DNA of 64,000 nt from Limanda limanda (Eukaryota; Chordata; Actinopteri; Pleuronectiformes; Pleuronectidae): NCBI RefSeq assembly GCF_963576545.1, contig NC_083646.1, forward strand, positions 19,684,163-19,748,162, given 5' to 3'. Under the pieces are notes generated by a model that was not told where the DNA came from, did not search any database, and saw only the letters and a program-made list of their open reading frames with translations. Of the stretch, positions 26,464-38,371 are shown piece by piece. Position 1 is the stretch's first letter. Each line of letters opens with the position of its first letter. Position numbers and translations under genes: made by a program.

Positions 26464-26671
26464 CTAATATTAGTAAGTACAGTACAGTAAAGTACTCGTG
26501 GGAGATCTCATAAAGTTACACAGTGCAAGAGCAGGCATTTGGGTTGCACACTGGGAATAAAGAATTTTAATGTGATGTGAAGCACATTGAAGCCTTTGAA
26601 AATGTATGTGGAACCATATATTGCAAGCTTTCCTCTCAAGTTGAGAATGTAAATCTTCTCTCTTTCTCAGA

Positions 26672-26945
26672 AGGAGGTTGAAAAACCAGTCCATGCATTT
26701 GTTGCCTCTGGACTGGACTACTGTAATTCTTTATCATTAGGATGTTCCAATAACAAATAAACCCCTCCAGTTGATCCAGCACAAGAACTGACAGGAACAT
26801 ATATCATAAAATTAGCGTCTCTCCAAAGTCTCCCTGTAAAATTCAGAAAAGAATGCAAATCCCCCCTACACACAAAGCTCCTAATGACGAAGCGCAGTCA
26901 TTTATTAAATAACAATAAAAAATCTTGAATCTTGAATCTTGAATC
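26672..26945 (+). pseudogene. LINE reverse-transcriptase 3' fragment with short tandem tail
   Basis: The plus frame contains FVASGLDYCNSL, GCSNNK, then ELTGTY and LASLQSLPVKFR, the pattern S.LDYCNSLL.GCP..LTGT..LASLHWLPV of fish LINE reverse transcriptases. It has in-frame stops. It ends with about three and a half copies of AATCTTG (26921-26945), a short tandem tail typical of LINE 3' ends. Confidence 0.75.
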
Positions 26946-29900
26946 ATAGCAACTTATTATCACCTTGATCTCCAAATGCAGGCTTACGTGGGATTTCTAG
27001 AGTCTCCAAGAGAAGAACAGGAGATAGAGCCTACAGATATTAGGCTCATCTCTTGTAGAACCAAGAGAGGAGCAGACGCTGTCTACATTTTGGGTTTAAC
27101 TGAAAGCTGTTCTATGGTTGTGGTGCTCAGATGAGCTCTGAACCTGCTGCTATATACCCAGAATGCTGTGGAACTCCAGCTCAATTATTTTGTATAGGTA
27201 CTGTTATTAATATCATTATTACGTTTGTAATTATCACAGTTATCATTATCCCCATAGCAACCTGTCTGTCTGTGATATATATACAACAGTTACACAAGTG
27301 TTCCCACTCTCTACCCCCTCTATCCCTCTACCCCACCTCTCGATTTTTTGGAAGCATGAATTCTTTGCAATATATAGCCATGTTTGCTACTGTAGTTAAT
27401 ACCACAGGGAAACGCTGAGAGTAGAGAGTTGTTAAATATGTGACCATGTATCTCATGGGACTACATGAGAGAGCACTATATTTGCCAGGATACTGCCCTT
27501 TGCCTACACTACCACTGCACAAATGGTATGGAGGCCTGTCAGGACCAAGTGTGTAAATGTGAAAAAATGCTAAACTAACAGAGGAAAGAACCCATTAGAG
27601 ACTTTGATATAAACTATTGGTACCAACTCCTCTTTAGTGAATATTTAGAGTGTGTAAAAATATGTCCTTTGAATTCATGGCCGTACAATTCATGTTTTCC
27701 TTTTTTTTCTAACCTAGTATGGTTGGTTTGATTTGACTACGAGTAAAATGGAAAAGTCTGAACTTCATGCACTGAGTGCCTGTTACTGGTGAACCACATC
27801 TTTACCCTGAACAGAACTTCCGGCAGATTGCTCTCAGCCCAAAGAATGTGATAACATACAAATTATTTTTCCAGGATGAGTTCATGTGATTCCAAGAAAA
27901 GTAAACATCTTTACTTTTCAATTTGAGGGTATGATGCAGTGAAGGCTCACACAAAAAAAAAGTGTTAATTGTGCCGCATGATGCACAGATTTTTAGTGAA
28001 TGGACATTTGCATGCAGCTTTGATAAATGCACTAATTTGACTAATTTGAATTTAATGAAATTTAAACCGACTAGTGGTGATTATCAGGCATTCATGGAAA
28101 TAATCATTAGTCGGTGGCGGTTGTTCTTGAGAAAACTATATAGAAGAACAAAACGAAATTCTCACTTGCAATTAACTGTTTTGAGAAACTCACCTCAGGT
28201 CCCTAATTAAAAAGTAACAGATGCATCCCATCTGTAATTATAGCAGCACTGACTCATTGCCCTTTGGTGTATGGAAAGTGATAACTTGTGTCTCAGACAG
28301 ACATGGTCCAGGAATTAATTCACGGGAAATCGTCTGAATTACTTTAATCACATTTAATAGTTGCAGCTACTTGAAGCAGTTGCTAAAGATAAGGCCTCTC
28401 GTTTTATGCAAACTAAAATACTGTACTTCAATTTCAACTATACAGTAGCTGCAAATGTGTGGAAAAAGTAGTACTTTGAACAACAGCCTACACTTGAATC
28501 AGGAGTTTTGCTTTTATGAGGCTTTGAAGAAGCCCCTCAAGAAATCAAGTGTTTTAGACACAGTGTTAGCCCTGAGCTAACAACTGTTGCTGTCTAGAGG
28601 ACCTTAAATAAAGTGTTGATAAAACTGAACCTTGGGAAAACAGCTGCTACTAAGCACCAGGGGCTGGGCTGAAGCTAAACCAAATGAAATCCTGTACAAA
28701 CTTCACCTCGGGGTGGGTAAAGAGATGCAAACAACAGTGGGTACTGTGGAGTACTTAATCTCACAAAGAATCACCTCATCTTCAAAATAAAGCTGGGTTG
28801 AAAACAACACATATGGTGCTTAACAAAATACACAATGTTATTTGGAACGCTAAAGAAAACTCAATACAAACAACATAATGTTGTTACTGGGTGTTTTACA
28901 AGGTGAAACCCTGAGTAAATTCAGCAATGTGAACTGAATGCTTACAGGGCATAAACACAGCCAGTTAGGCTGTCATCTGCATTTTTCACCTTAAGTTGCA
29001 TTCAGAGAGGAGAAGAGAGACTGTCTTGCATTATCCCCCACAACCGTGGTAACGAGTAAGTTTTATGAACTAGTAAATGAGGTAGTTGGGTGCGAGATTT
29101 CTCTGGGGCTGAGCTATTTATTTCGCCTGTATATCTAATGACTCTGTAGCCCTTTGAAGAAGATGGGAGTTTTGACGGAGTGGCAGTGTTTGTGAGCACA
29201 CGAGCAGCACACTTTCCCCACAGGAGCCTCCTGTGTAGACTGCCTGTCTGGCTTCTTAGCGGACTGCTTGAGTGGCTGCTGAGCTAGATTTTTCATGCAG
29301 GCATAAAAATAAAGAAATAAGAGTATTGACTGCACCGACAAGTGGGTAAACAACATGTCAATGCTCACACGCAAGCACGCACGTACATGTACGAATAAGT
29401 GCTTTTCCAGCTCAGTGGACCATCTGCATCACCACAGAGGGACAAATGAAATGATTTGGTGAGAAGAGACGAAATTATTTTTTCAGGTCAGCTGTCTTCT
29501 AAGACTCTTCCATAGAAAGGGCAGGTTGAAATGGCAGTGTGACAGGTTTTAGAAAGGAATGTGTTTGTTACAAATACACAACCTTCAACAAAGGGCAAGC
29601 AGATAGCAGTACTCTGAGCTCGAAATATGTACAGGGTAGCTGCAGCCTATCTCGATCCCTTGCCACTCTTAGCTATTGTTTGGCTGTGTTGTAGAAAAGC
29701 CCTCATCTCTCAGCTCCTTAATAAATGCAGCAGAAACCTTTTAGGCCATGCTTAAGGTTGCAAGATCACGCTGTTGGCGTCGTGACAGTGCAGGAAAGTC
29801 GGCACTAATCAGGAATGAAATTCAGAAAAGTTGGAGCTGGATTTCTTTCAAACATACTTAGCAAAGGATTGACAGGCCGTCCACAAATTTCCTTCCATCT

Positions 29901-31369
29901 GGACGCGTCCTTCACTGTGTCCTTAGCATGTATGCAGATTCAAATCCACTTAATTCTAGCCCTGACTCAATCATCTCTGAGAGTCTACAAGAATCACACG
30001 TTTTCAGTCATGAGAATGAGCGGCACATACATATTCATGTGTACGATGTAGCTAACGACATCAGCATAACAAGGATGACAAATATACAGCGATGGCAGTG
30101 AGTTACAATGGTTTGCAAATGAGTATGTTATGGATAGGAACGAGGAATGTGTTTACGATTCATATGCGTCTGTCATAAGGGTTTGTCAAGATAAACAATG
30201 GAAATTTATGATGATTGTGAGGCTGGTGGGCTGAGTTGGGAGCATTACTTTTAAAATGAAGTTCAATACAGATAACAAAACTTTGGATTACTTCCACATT
30301 GTTTTACATTATAAGTGTAGGTATCACTGCCACAATAGACTTAACCCATCGCTCCGATGATGCTTAGTCTGGAAAAACGGATGAAGATCCCATTTTTCCT
30401 TGACCTTGTATTTTCCACAGAATCATGTTGGAGTGAAATCCAGTAAACAAGATAAAAATAAAACTGAATCGACAGTTCCATGGAACATTTTGTTTTCACT
30501 TTGCTGTCTTGCAGTTAATCCTCTTAAAATTAAAGTAGCACAAGAAAAGGCCGTTTTTATCTCCTCCGTTTTCCCACGGCCTCAAATGTGTGAAAAGGAT
30601 ATAAATAACAATAGAGAAAAGAAAGAAAATAATCCTTTTATGTAATATTGATTTTAAGAATCTACATGTTTTCTGATTAACCCTTACCCGTTTTAATATA
30701 CACCTGTAACTAACACAATTACTCTATTATACTCTAAATGCAAAATTCAATTATTTTTTTAATTTAGATGACAATGACAGGGATCAACTCACTTTTTCAC
30801 AGACACCTTTACTTAAATTGCACCTCAATTTCATTCTGTGTAGGGTTTTACATTCACATTTTATACAATACTATGCAACACACTGTTTTAAAATTGATAG
30901 CACCATCCTACCAAGACATCTAGGGACACGCCTGTAGAGGTCTCAAGTAAGCAATAGCATGCTACTTATTGTTCAAATATTTATGCTGTGCGCTGTATAC
31001 CGTGTAGTAACACCAGGGTACTAAAGAATGAGTAACAGTCATAACAAACTGAGCTGTATATGTTATGGTCTACATATTACAATATCACTGCCTTGGCTAC
31101 GATCCTTAATCCATACAGCTCCCACGCATTAAATGTGACCACAGAGCAACAAGTAGATGGTCACTAAATAAACAGTGTGACACTCCATATGTCCTTATTG
31201 GAAAATATTCTCCACTGTTGTCATTACTCCTCAGTACTGAGAAATGGCAATTTTTTGTCATATACAACAAAATGTGATCAAAATCTGCATGAAAATCTGT
31301 CGATGATGAAACAGGCAAAAGATGGAGGCAGAAAAACAAGATGTAATTCAACCTAGGCATCCACTGGAG

Positions 31370-31700
31370 ACTGAGAGAGGGAGAGGGAGAAGTGGATAGA
31401 AGAGAGGGAGAAACAGAACAAGAGAAAGAGAGAGAAATAACACAGATGGACAGATGGAGGGGGGAGAGGTCCTGGACTAGCCAGGTCTGGGGCAGGTGGG
31501 GAGATGAGGGGGGTAAAGGTGGGATAGAAAAGGACATTGTGCAAGGGAGGAGGAGCAAGCTTAGAGGATGGGGTCACCCTGTTAGAGCTGGAGAAGGTTA
31601 GGGAACAGAAAGTATAGAAATAATAAAGAAAGGTGCAGACAAGCAGCCAATGGATCAGAGGCAGGAGGAGGAGGAGGATGAAATGAGATAAAAGGAGAGC
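31370..31700. repeat. Purine-rich tract (plus strand)
   Basis: About 330 bp consist mostly of G and A, so the gene strand is a long pyrimidine tract. The 150- and 123-residue Ser/Leu/Pro frames on the minus strand are products of this bias. Confidence 0.75.
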
Positions 31701-32252
31701 ACAGACAAAACACAAACCATCCAACCAAGAACTAAGGTTAGAGTTGGAGTTTACATGTGGAAGGAGAGGGGAAAAGAGTAGGGGTGAATGAGATGTTCAC
31801 AGAAGGATAGTTCATGTTTAGAAAGCTCCACAATGCACCCCGCTCTGCTTCAACTCAGATAACTTGGTACATCCATTAGTTCAACTAATTCCCATCGCCA
31901 TCTGCCATGCAATTTCACATTCACCTCTGGAGTCACAGAAAAGGTTCAGGACGTTGGGGGGAGGGATGCTAATTTGGAAAATACGAGATTCATTTGTTTA
32001 ATTGAGGTCCCTTATGTTTCCATAACTCAACAGTGGAAGGAGTCCTGCAGGAAATCAGGTGGAGTAAGTGTGATCACACGTCCCTCTCTTAAGAATTAAT
32101 GGTGTCCACTTCACCCAGCTGACTTTTTCTAAATGGAAGAGTTTATGAGGATCCGTACTGATCATATTCTCAAACCTAAATTCAATATGTAATATTTCCT
32201 ATATTCCTAATGACATTTAAAGACAAAGAGCAGAAAATAATGTTTTCCTTAC

Positions 32253-32365
32253 CTTCATAAGCTGCCTTAAATCCATGAGCGCTTACTGCAAAGTCACTGG
32301 TAAGCCTCAGTGAAAAAATGTTACCAGAACTGGTAACAGGTGGAGGGATGGTAAATCCTGTTAAC
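32253..32365 (-). CDS. csmd3: CSMD3-like exon: CUB domain 1, second part
   Basis: This 113-bp exon encodes LTGFTIPPPVTSSGNIFSL followed by RLTSDFAVSAHGFKAAYE, the C-terminal strands of the first CUB domain, including the conserved F-x-S-D-F and GF-x-A-x-Y pattern. It has no cysteines, so CUB1 has only the first disulfide. The acceptor has a strong pyrimidine tract ending TTTCCTGCAG, and the donor is AG|GTAAGG. It starts with the third base of the Arg codon split with the upstream exon and ends with the first base of a Glu codon completed by the Sushi exon. It is the same length as the second-part exon of CUB2 at 3326-3438, as expected for duplicated modules. Skipping it alone would shift the frame. 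It is flanked by the two largest complete introns in the window. Confidence 0.96.
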
Positions 32366-35300
32366 CTGCAGGAAAGAGAAAGAGAATCAATGCTAAATGT
32401 ATGGTTTAATTAGCATCATTACATTTATGTCCACATGAAATAAAAAAATATATTTTGCAGTTGAAGCTGATACTTAATGAATGTAAGAATAAGGTTTGGA
32501 TTAAATTTAATGTATGTAATGACAGTCCAATTATACCTTAGTTGAAAATGATAAAAACTATTACAGTGGTAAATCATTTGCCTTTTTCAGCTTCCACAAG
32601 CAAAACAACACATATTTAAGAGCAGTTATCTGCAGCAATGGTGGTAATTGTTCCCTGTAGTGACTACATTTACCTCCATTTGGATTGTACTCCAAATTAT
32701 AATGATTCCACTAAGACCACGCAGTTAAAAACTTGTTAGGCTAAAACCAACATAAACTATACCTGGGTCTGTTAAATGTCTTTCATTTCTGCATTTAAAT
32801 CAGAAAAGCTCTCACACAAAAAAGTACCATGAGAGACTTCAAGCCTCACACCACCACCGACTTTGTGCACAGTAGCATTTTGTGCTTAATAAAAGAGAAC
32901 TGCTCTGAGAATTGTGATGCAATTTGTCCTCCAATAATATAGTGCGGACTATATAATCAAAACCCAAGCGAGAACCCTCTCTATTGTTGGATGGCGTTTG
33001 AGGGCTGGCAGCAGCATTGTAACAGACTGCTTCATTACTGCATTTCAAATTAGGTGCAGATCCAAACAAATCCATTTACTTTCACGACGTCGTAAACAAG
33101 ATGTGTTGCTGACCGTTCCTCAGCGGCAGTTGCTGATGTTCTATCGACCTTGCACTGCTGTAAGCCAGGCAGTGCAGCATGAACTGAACTTGTGCATGAA
33201 ACTAAATGTCTTCTTTTCTATTGCCATCTCATTTCCTCTTGTTATTTTTCATTGCTAGTTTTGGGACCGTTTGTGTGTCTGAGCCTCTACTTGACAATAA
33301 GCCCGGTGAATAATGTCTGTCGTAGGCCAAATGTGGGGAAGCAGAAATCCCCCCAGTGACAGCGAAGAAGAGGGTGCTGTATTTACAGCTTCAATAGAGT
33401 TTCCAATTACAGCTCTGTGAACTGTGCTGGTCTCTTGCAGTAAATAATTAGTCTTTATCGCAGGTATGCCAAGATGTTGCTAAAAGTCAACAGCTACATG
33501 AATGCATGCAATTTTGAATACAGGAGACGACTTAAAACGTGACCTTATTGTAAGATTAATCAAATAAATAAAAGAGCTTTGTACTGAATTTGCATGCCAT
33601 CATGGTTAATGAATAATTAGGCCAAGCTTGTGCGTCACAACAAAAGTCTTTGTATTGTAAATACAATGCTGCTGCTCTACATTAAAAGTGCCCTGAGATT
33701 ACTTCAATTATTATTTGATGCCGTATAAATAGACTTGTCTTGTTTAGAAGTGAACACACGGGACAGAGGTAGCACAGTAAACACACTGAAGCCATTTGTG
33801 CCACTGTTAAAAATAATTTTACTTGTTAATGTTTGGTAAGACAATATCGAAACTTGCCACAATATAAATATTACAAAAGCTTGCGTCAATGGGCACAAAT
33901 CTGTCATATGAACATGTCTGTTGGTGCTAAAGCTGTATAGAAAACACCACACTCACAACAGTGACAATCAAAAGCAACAAACTAGTGTAGAGGTGGAAAA
34001 CGCTTAATATTCAGTCTCTCTCAGCATAGCTCAAGTCATAGCTCACATTGTAATGTTGCATGAGGACACATCAGGTTGGTCCAACTTTGCTTCCGTTCAG
34101 AAAAGTGTCAAAGTCACATTGAAAAGACAGGTATGTTGACCTTTGTCTTTTGCCACTGGCCCACTGCTGTAACACATAAAAAAACAAGCCCTAAATCTCT
34201 CATTCACACAACAAGTTAGATATCCATGTCTCATTGCCATTCGAACAGGAGAAAAAGGGGCTGGAAGGGTTCACAGCACCATTTCCATGTGGGAGAGAAC
34301 TATTTTGAGTGAATGAGAGTGATGTTTAGCTGGCGACTCTTTAAAATCACCCTTCACACCAAGTCTGGGGAAGGGTGGATCCACGGGGAAGCTAATCACT
34401 AGCTAACCAGAGCAGAGCAGTCAAGTGGCTGTAGAGTACATGCTGTCAAAGACATCAATGGCACCCACTGGGATGAGTGCAGTACATTTACACAATCAAA
34501 CTAAAACTGCATTTTTTTCTATTATTGAGCTAATTCTTCACTTAGTTTAGCAGCAACAGCTATGGAGATAGAGTCTACAGAGGAGAGGAAAACATTTGCT
34601 GCTATGGCAACGTGGGACAATTGGACAGGAGACAACAAATGCAGAGATGTGGCAACATTTACAAGATAATATAAAGAATAAGGCCAGATGAGGATAGTAT
34701 TGTCGTTTAGTAGCCTACAACTTATGATATCTGCAAAAAAAAAAAAAAAAGGTAAATAAAAATCTTGCAAGAGAAAAAAGTGAACCTCAGAGCCTTTTAT
34801 GGCCTTAGAATATATCCTTTCTTAGATTGCACAAAAAAGCAAGGAAATAAAGATGTCAGGGGGTTAGTGTACATGAAGGGAGGACATCCTTTCTGAGGCT
34901 ATCAGTGAAAAGGATTATGAGGTGGCAGTCTAGGCGACAGATTTGTTCAGAGTTCTGCAATCAAAGAGTTATTTCTGATTTAGAAAGGTCATGTCCCAAG
35001 TTGTACTCATCAGTCTGTTGCAGGATTCATGAAAACCTCAACAATCAACATCTCAGTCCATAGACATGATAATCTGCAGCTGCTGAAAAAAAACATAATT
35101 TTGAAATAATATGGTACATTTTGTCGCTCTTTGTGCAGCATTTGGAAAAGAACATGATTTTTAATGTAAAAAAGAACCAGATGACTCAAGTGGCTCTCTG
35201 AGACATCTTACTGTTTTTTTTTATTTTATTTAAAACCAATGCATATTCTGACCAAAACGAGTGTAACAAAAAGCAGACAAGAGACCTGTGTCATCTGGTA

Positions 35301-35814
35301 TTCACTGCTGCTTGTTGCTTTGGCAACAGGAGCATCAGGTGAATGGAAGGAAAATGTCATTAACAAATAAACACCATGGGGGCTGCTGTCTTCTCAGAAA
35401 CAAGGAACCTGTGACTTGGATATCAGATACAAGTCGACAAACTAAATCACTCTTCTATTTGATGTTTTACAAAAAAAGACGTGTTAAATAAGGGATTAGG
35501 CCCTAATCTAGCTTTGGGAGATAGGCCAGACTCTCTGGGGCACTTTCATTTTCCTTTAACTTCAGAAAATAGAAATACAGCAGTTGAAGGCATAACAGCC
35601 AAGATTAAAAAATAAATGTTTGATAAAAAGGACAGACACTGATGTTTGTCAGTTGATTTATGACTATAATCGTAGAAATCATGTTCTTTTTACCGCTCAA
35701 GGACACTTGATAATTAAAGCAGTATGACAAACACTTACTTTACGTTGGTTCACCAGAAAAATATTTAAATGAAGAACATTCATAGACCTGCCTCAAACTG
35801 TCCCCTTGACAACT

Positions 35815-36060
35815 ATTGGGTCAGTAGTGCAAATCCCTTTGTCTTTGTCCGACACTTCTGACACTTTTCCAACCGTTTTCCACAGCCTGATTCAGTTTCT
35901 GTTTTGTCCGAAGGCTTTTTCCCTTCAGTCTCCACCTCAGCTGAAACTCATGCTCTGCTGGGTTAAAGTCCTGGGATTGACTTGGCCAGTCACCTTTCCC
36001 CACAGATGAAGTTATTTTGTTGTATTGGGTCATTGTCTCGCTGTATGATGAAACCCCTCC
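35815..36060 (-). pseudogene. Tc1/mariner transposase C-terminal remnant
   Basis: The minus frame reads GDWPSQSQDFNPAEHEFQL, then LKGKSLRTKQKLNQAVENGW and KSVRSVGQRQ. This is the W-P-S-Q-S-P-D-L-N-P-I-E-H region of Tc1-like transposases, which carries the last acidic residue of the DD-E catalytic triad, followed by the K..L..A...W.S tail. The N-terminal DNA-binding part is missing and terminal inverted repeats were not located. Confidence 0.75.
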
Positions 36061-37827
36061 AGGTTCATTGTTAACATTTCTCTATGAATTTGCAGAAAAA
36101 ATGTTTCTGTAGTGATACGATCTCAATCAGATGTTAATTATGTAAGCTAGAGACACATTAATACACTCTAGAAATGTATTTATTTGTAAAGTGGAGTATT
36201 ACCTGGACCAAATATTCCTCAGTCTCATGTTTCAATATTTTGTAAAGATATATCTTCTCTATGTTGGGGTGAATATTAATTATTTTAAAAGTACTGAAAA
36301 GTTTTTGGAATAAAGGTCATCCAATAAAAAAGAATGCATCACCACTCTTAGCAAGTCAGTAAAATGATTTACTTTGACCTGTGAAGGTGATGGAAGCTGG
36401 TACATCGCAGGAGGTCACAAAAAGACAATTTACTTGCGTGACAGTAATTTGATGGCTTCGATCAAGGCTGTTCAAACTAAAAAAATGTTGTAGTCTGTAG
36501 AGCATGCATTAATTATGATTTCCTTCAGGCAAAAGTGTGATGGGAACTTTTATGAATTTGATCAAAGCCTATTCAGTTCATTCATTTAGTCATGCTAAAT
36601 TGAACTTTGTGCAGCTCCACAAATAGAAATGCCAGTGCTGCATGTCTGACTCAGATACAAACCAGGTGTTGTGCATCTGTGCTGGACTCTACCAGGTCAA
36701 CCAAAAATGTCAGCGGGGCTTTTGAGGCACCTGATGTCTAAGCAAATATGACGCCTCACGTTTATGGATCAAAGCAACACCAGTGGCAGCAGAATGACGA
36801 TGTGTGCCTGAACAAATAATGCCAATGATTGCATGGACAGATGTAGCCTTTCCTTCCACCTGAACACACTACATCAGCCCTGAAGGTAGCTGTCCGACAT
36901 TCCCACAATCTGATTAGAGTGTCATGGTAGCTGCGTTCTGTAGAGAGACAGACGGGAATGATGTCCCTCCGTCTGTCTGACTCGCCGTCTCCCTACCTCG
37001 ATCTGTCTCTCCCTCTGTGTACTTAAGCTCTTTGTGTCACAATGTGTCTCTCTGACTTTCTGTTTATTGTTGCATGACGTCGTTCCTATTCACTGTTACA
37101 ATTCCTGTCCTGCTGGTTCACCGTTTGTGTCTTTGTTTGTCTTTGCCCACCTCTGTGCTGCTGCACTGCTCTTTACCTCTTTGTGTGTCCTGTGAAAGAA
37201 GAACAAAAACAAGACAGTGGGGGAGAGAGACCTTAAGTGTTGTGACTGATCGTACTGAGTCACCGACAATCGAAGTGTACCACTCGTTCAAAACAGAGCA
37301 AAAATAAGGGCCTGCTACATTGGTGAATACCATGCTGGCCTCCTCTTTGAACCTTTTTTTTTTTATATACATGGGATGATTAATAGATGTGTTTTGCACT
37401 GACATGTCCTAACTCATTAAAGCTGCCATAGACACTGACATTGCATTTTAATAATAAAGGTCAAAATATCCTATTAATTAATTATTGGTTTCTCTATCTA
37501 ATAAGAGTTACAAATTTTAAATATATAAAAAAATGTATAATATGCAAAGGAAAATGTATTATGGAGAAAGTCTGGTGAATGGTAATAAAGTTAATATCCT
37601 CATTCTGTCTATAGTGTACAACTCATCTTTAGTTTTGCCCCATATCAAATTATATCCTCTACAGCACAATACCTCTGAAAGTAATTCTCCAGATAAAAAC
37701 AGACTGAATCAGGATCCAGAAAGTGAAGTCAATGCATAAGTGTCTAAAACCTGTATTCTCTCAAAAGACCAGTAGAAAGCATCTCCATTGAGTAAACATT
37801 TTCCTAAGAATGTCATGGTCTCATGGT

Positions 37828-38371
37828 TAGGGTTGGGTATCGTATAAATTGTATCGATAGTTTTTCCGCTTATCGCTTCTGGTTCTTATTATCAATTCAC
37901 CATTTCGATTCCAAAATGGTAAAAAAAAAGAGGTCAAATGTTTAGATAACAAAAATATCTTTATTAGACTGAACCGATGCACAGTAGCTGTGCTTCATGT
38001 TACACCGGGGTAGCAGTGGTAAAGCCTTGTGGTAGGTAACATACAAAAGTAAAGCCACGCAACTCATCTCCGAGCCTTATCAGACATGCTCAATGTGTCC
38101 AACCCAACTGTGTAAATTAGTAAGTAAGATGTTTTAAGGCAATGTTGAAACTTTTTGCCTGGAAAATTCTGGTGTTTAAATTAACCAAACATCACAGTCG
38201 TATAAACAAATGTTTGCGTGGTACGTGATGTAGTCAGGTATGCAAGTCCTGGCAGATACAGCAGCATCCTTGCAGTTTAGGAACCGATAATTCTATTTCT
38301 TTTACGGGTAACCAGTACTTGGCATTTTGGATTCGGACCAAATCGCAACAGAGTTTCGGGTCCCATGCCTA
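37828..38371. mobile_element. hAT-like MITE, 544 bp
   Basis: The termini TAGGGTTGGGTATCG and, inverted, TAGGCATGGGACCCG are imperfect inverted repeats. The 8-bp flanks CTCATGGT and GTCATAGT match at 6 of 8 positions, suggesting an aged hAT-type target duplication. Inside are repeated 'ATCG' and 'GGTTC' type motifs (TATCGATAG, ACCGATAA) and no coding capacity. Confidence 0.7.

Larger units (their letters stand above)
19883..32252 (-). other. csmd3: Intron between CUB1 and Sushi1
   Basis: This 12370-bp intron holds the nested LINE/hAT/L2-tail cluster (22350-23830), a repeat beginning TTAAAGCAACACTATG (about 25902), an inverted SINE copy (26231-26463), a LINE 3' fragment (26672-26945) and a purine-rich tract (31370-31700). 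The stretches 19900-22240, 23900-25890 and 27000-31360 show nothing recognisable. Confidence 0.85.

Noticed and set aside
31106..31724. 150- and 123-codon Ser/Pro/Leu-rich proteins on the minus strand
   Set aside because: The composition follows from the purine-rich tract on the plus strand, and there is no conserved motif.
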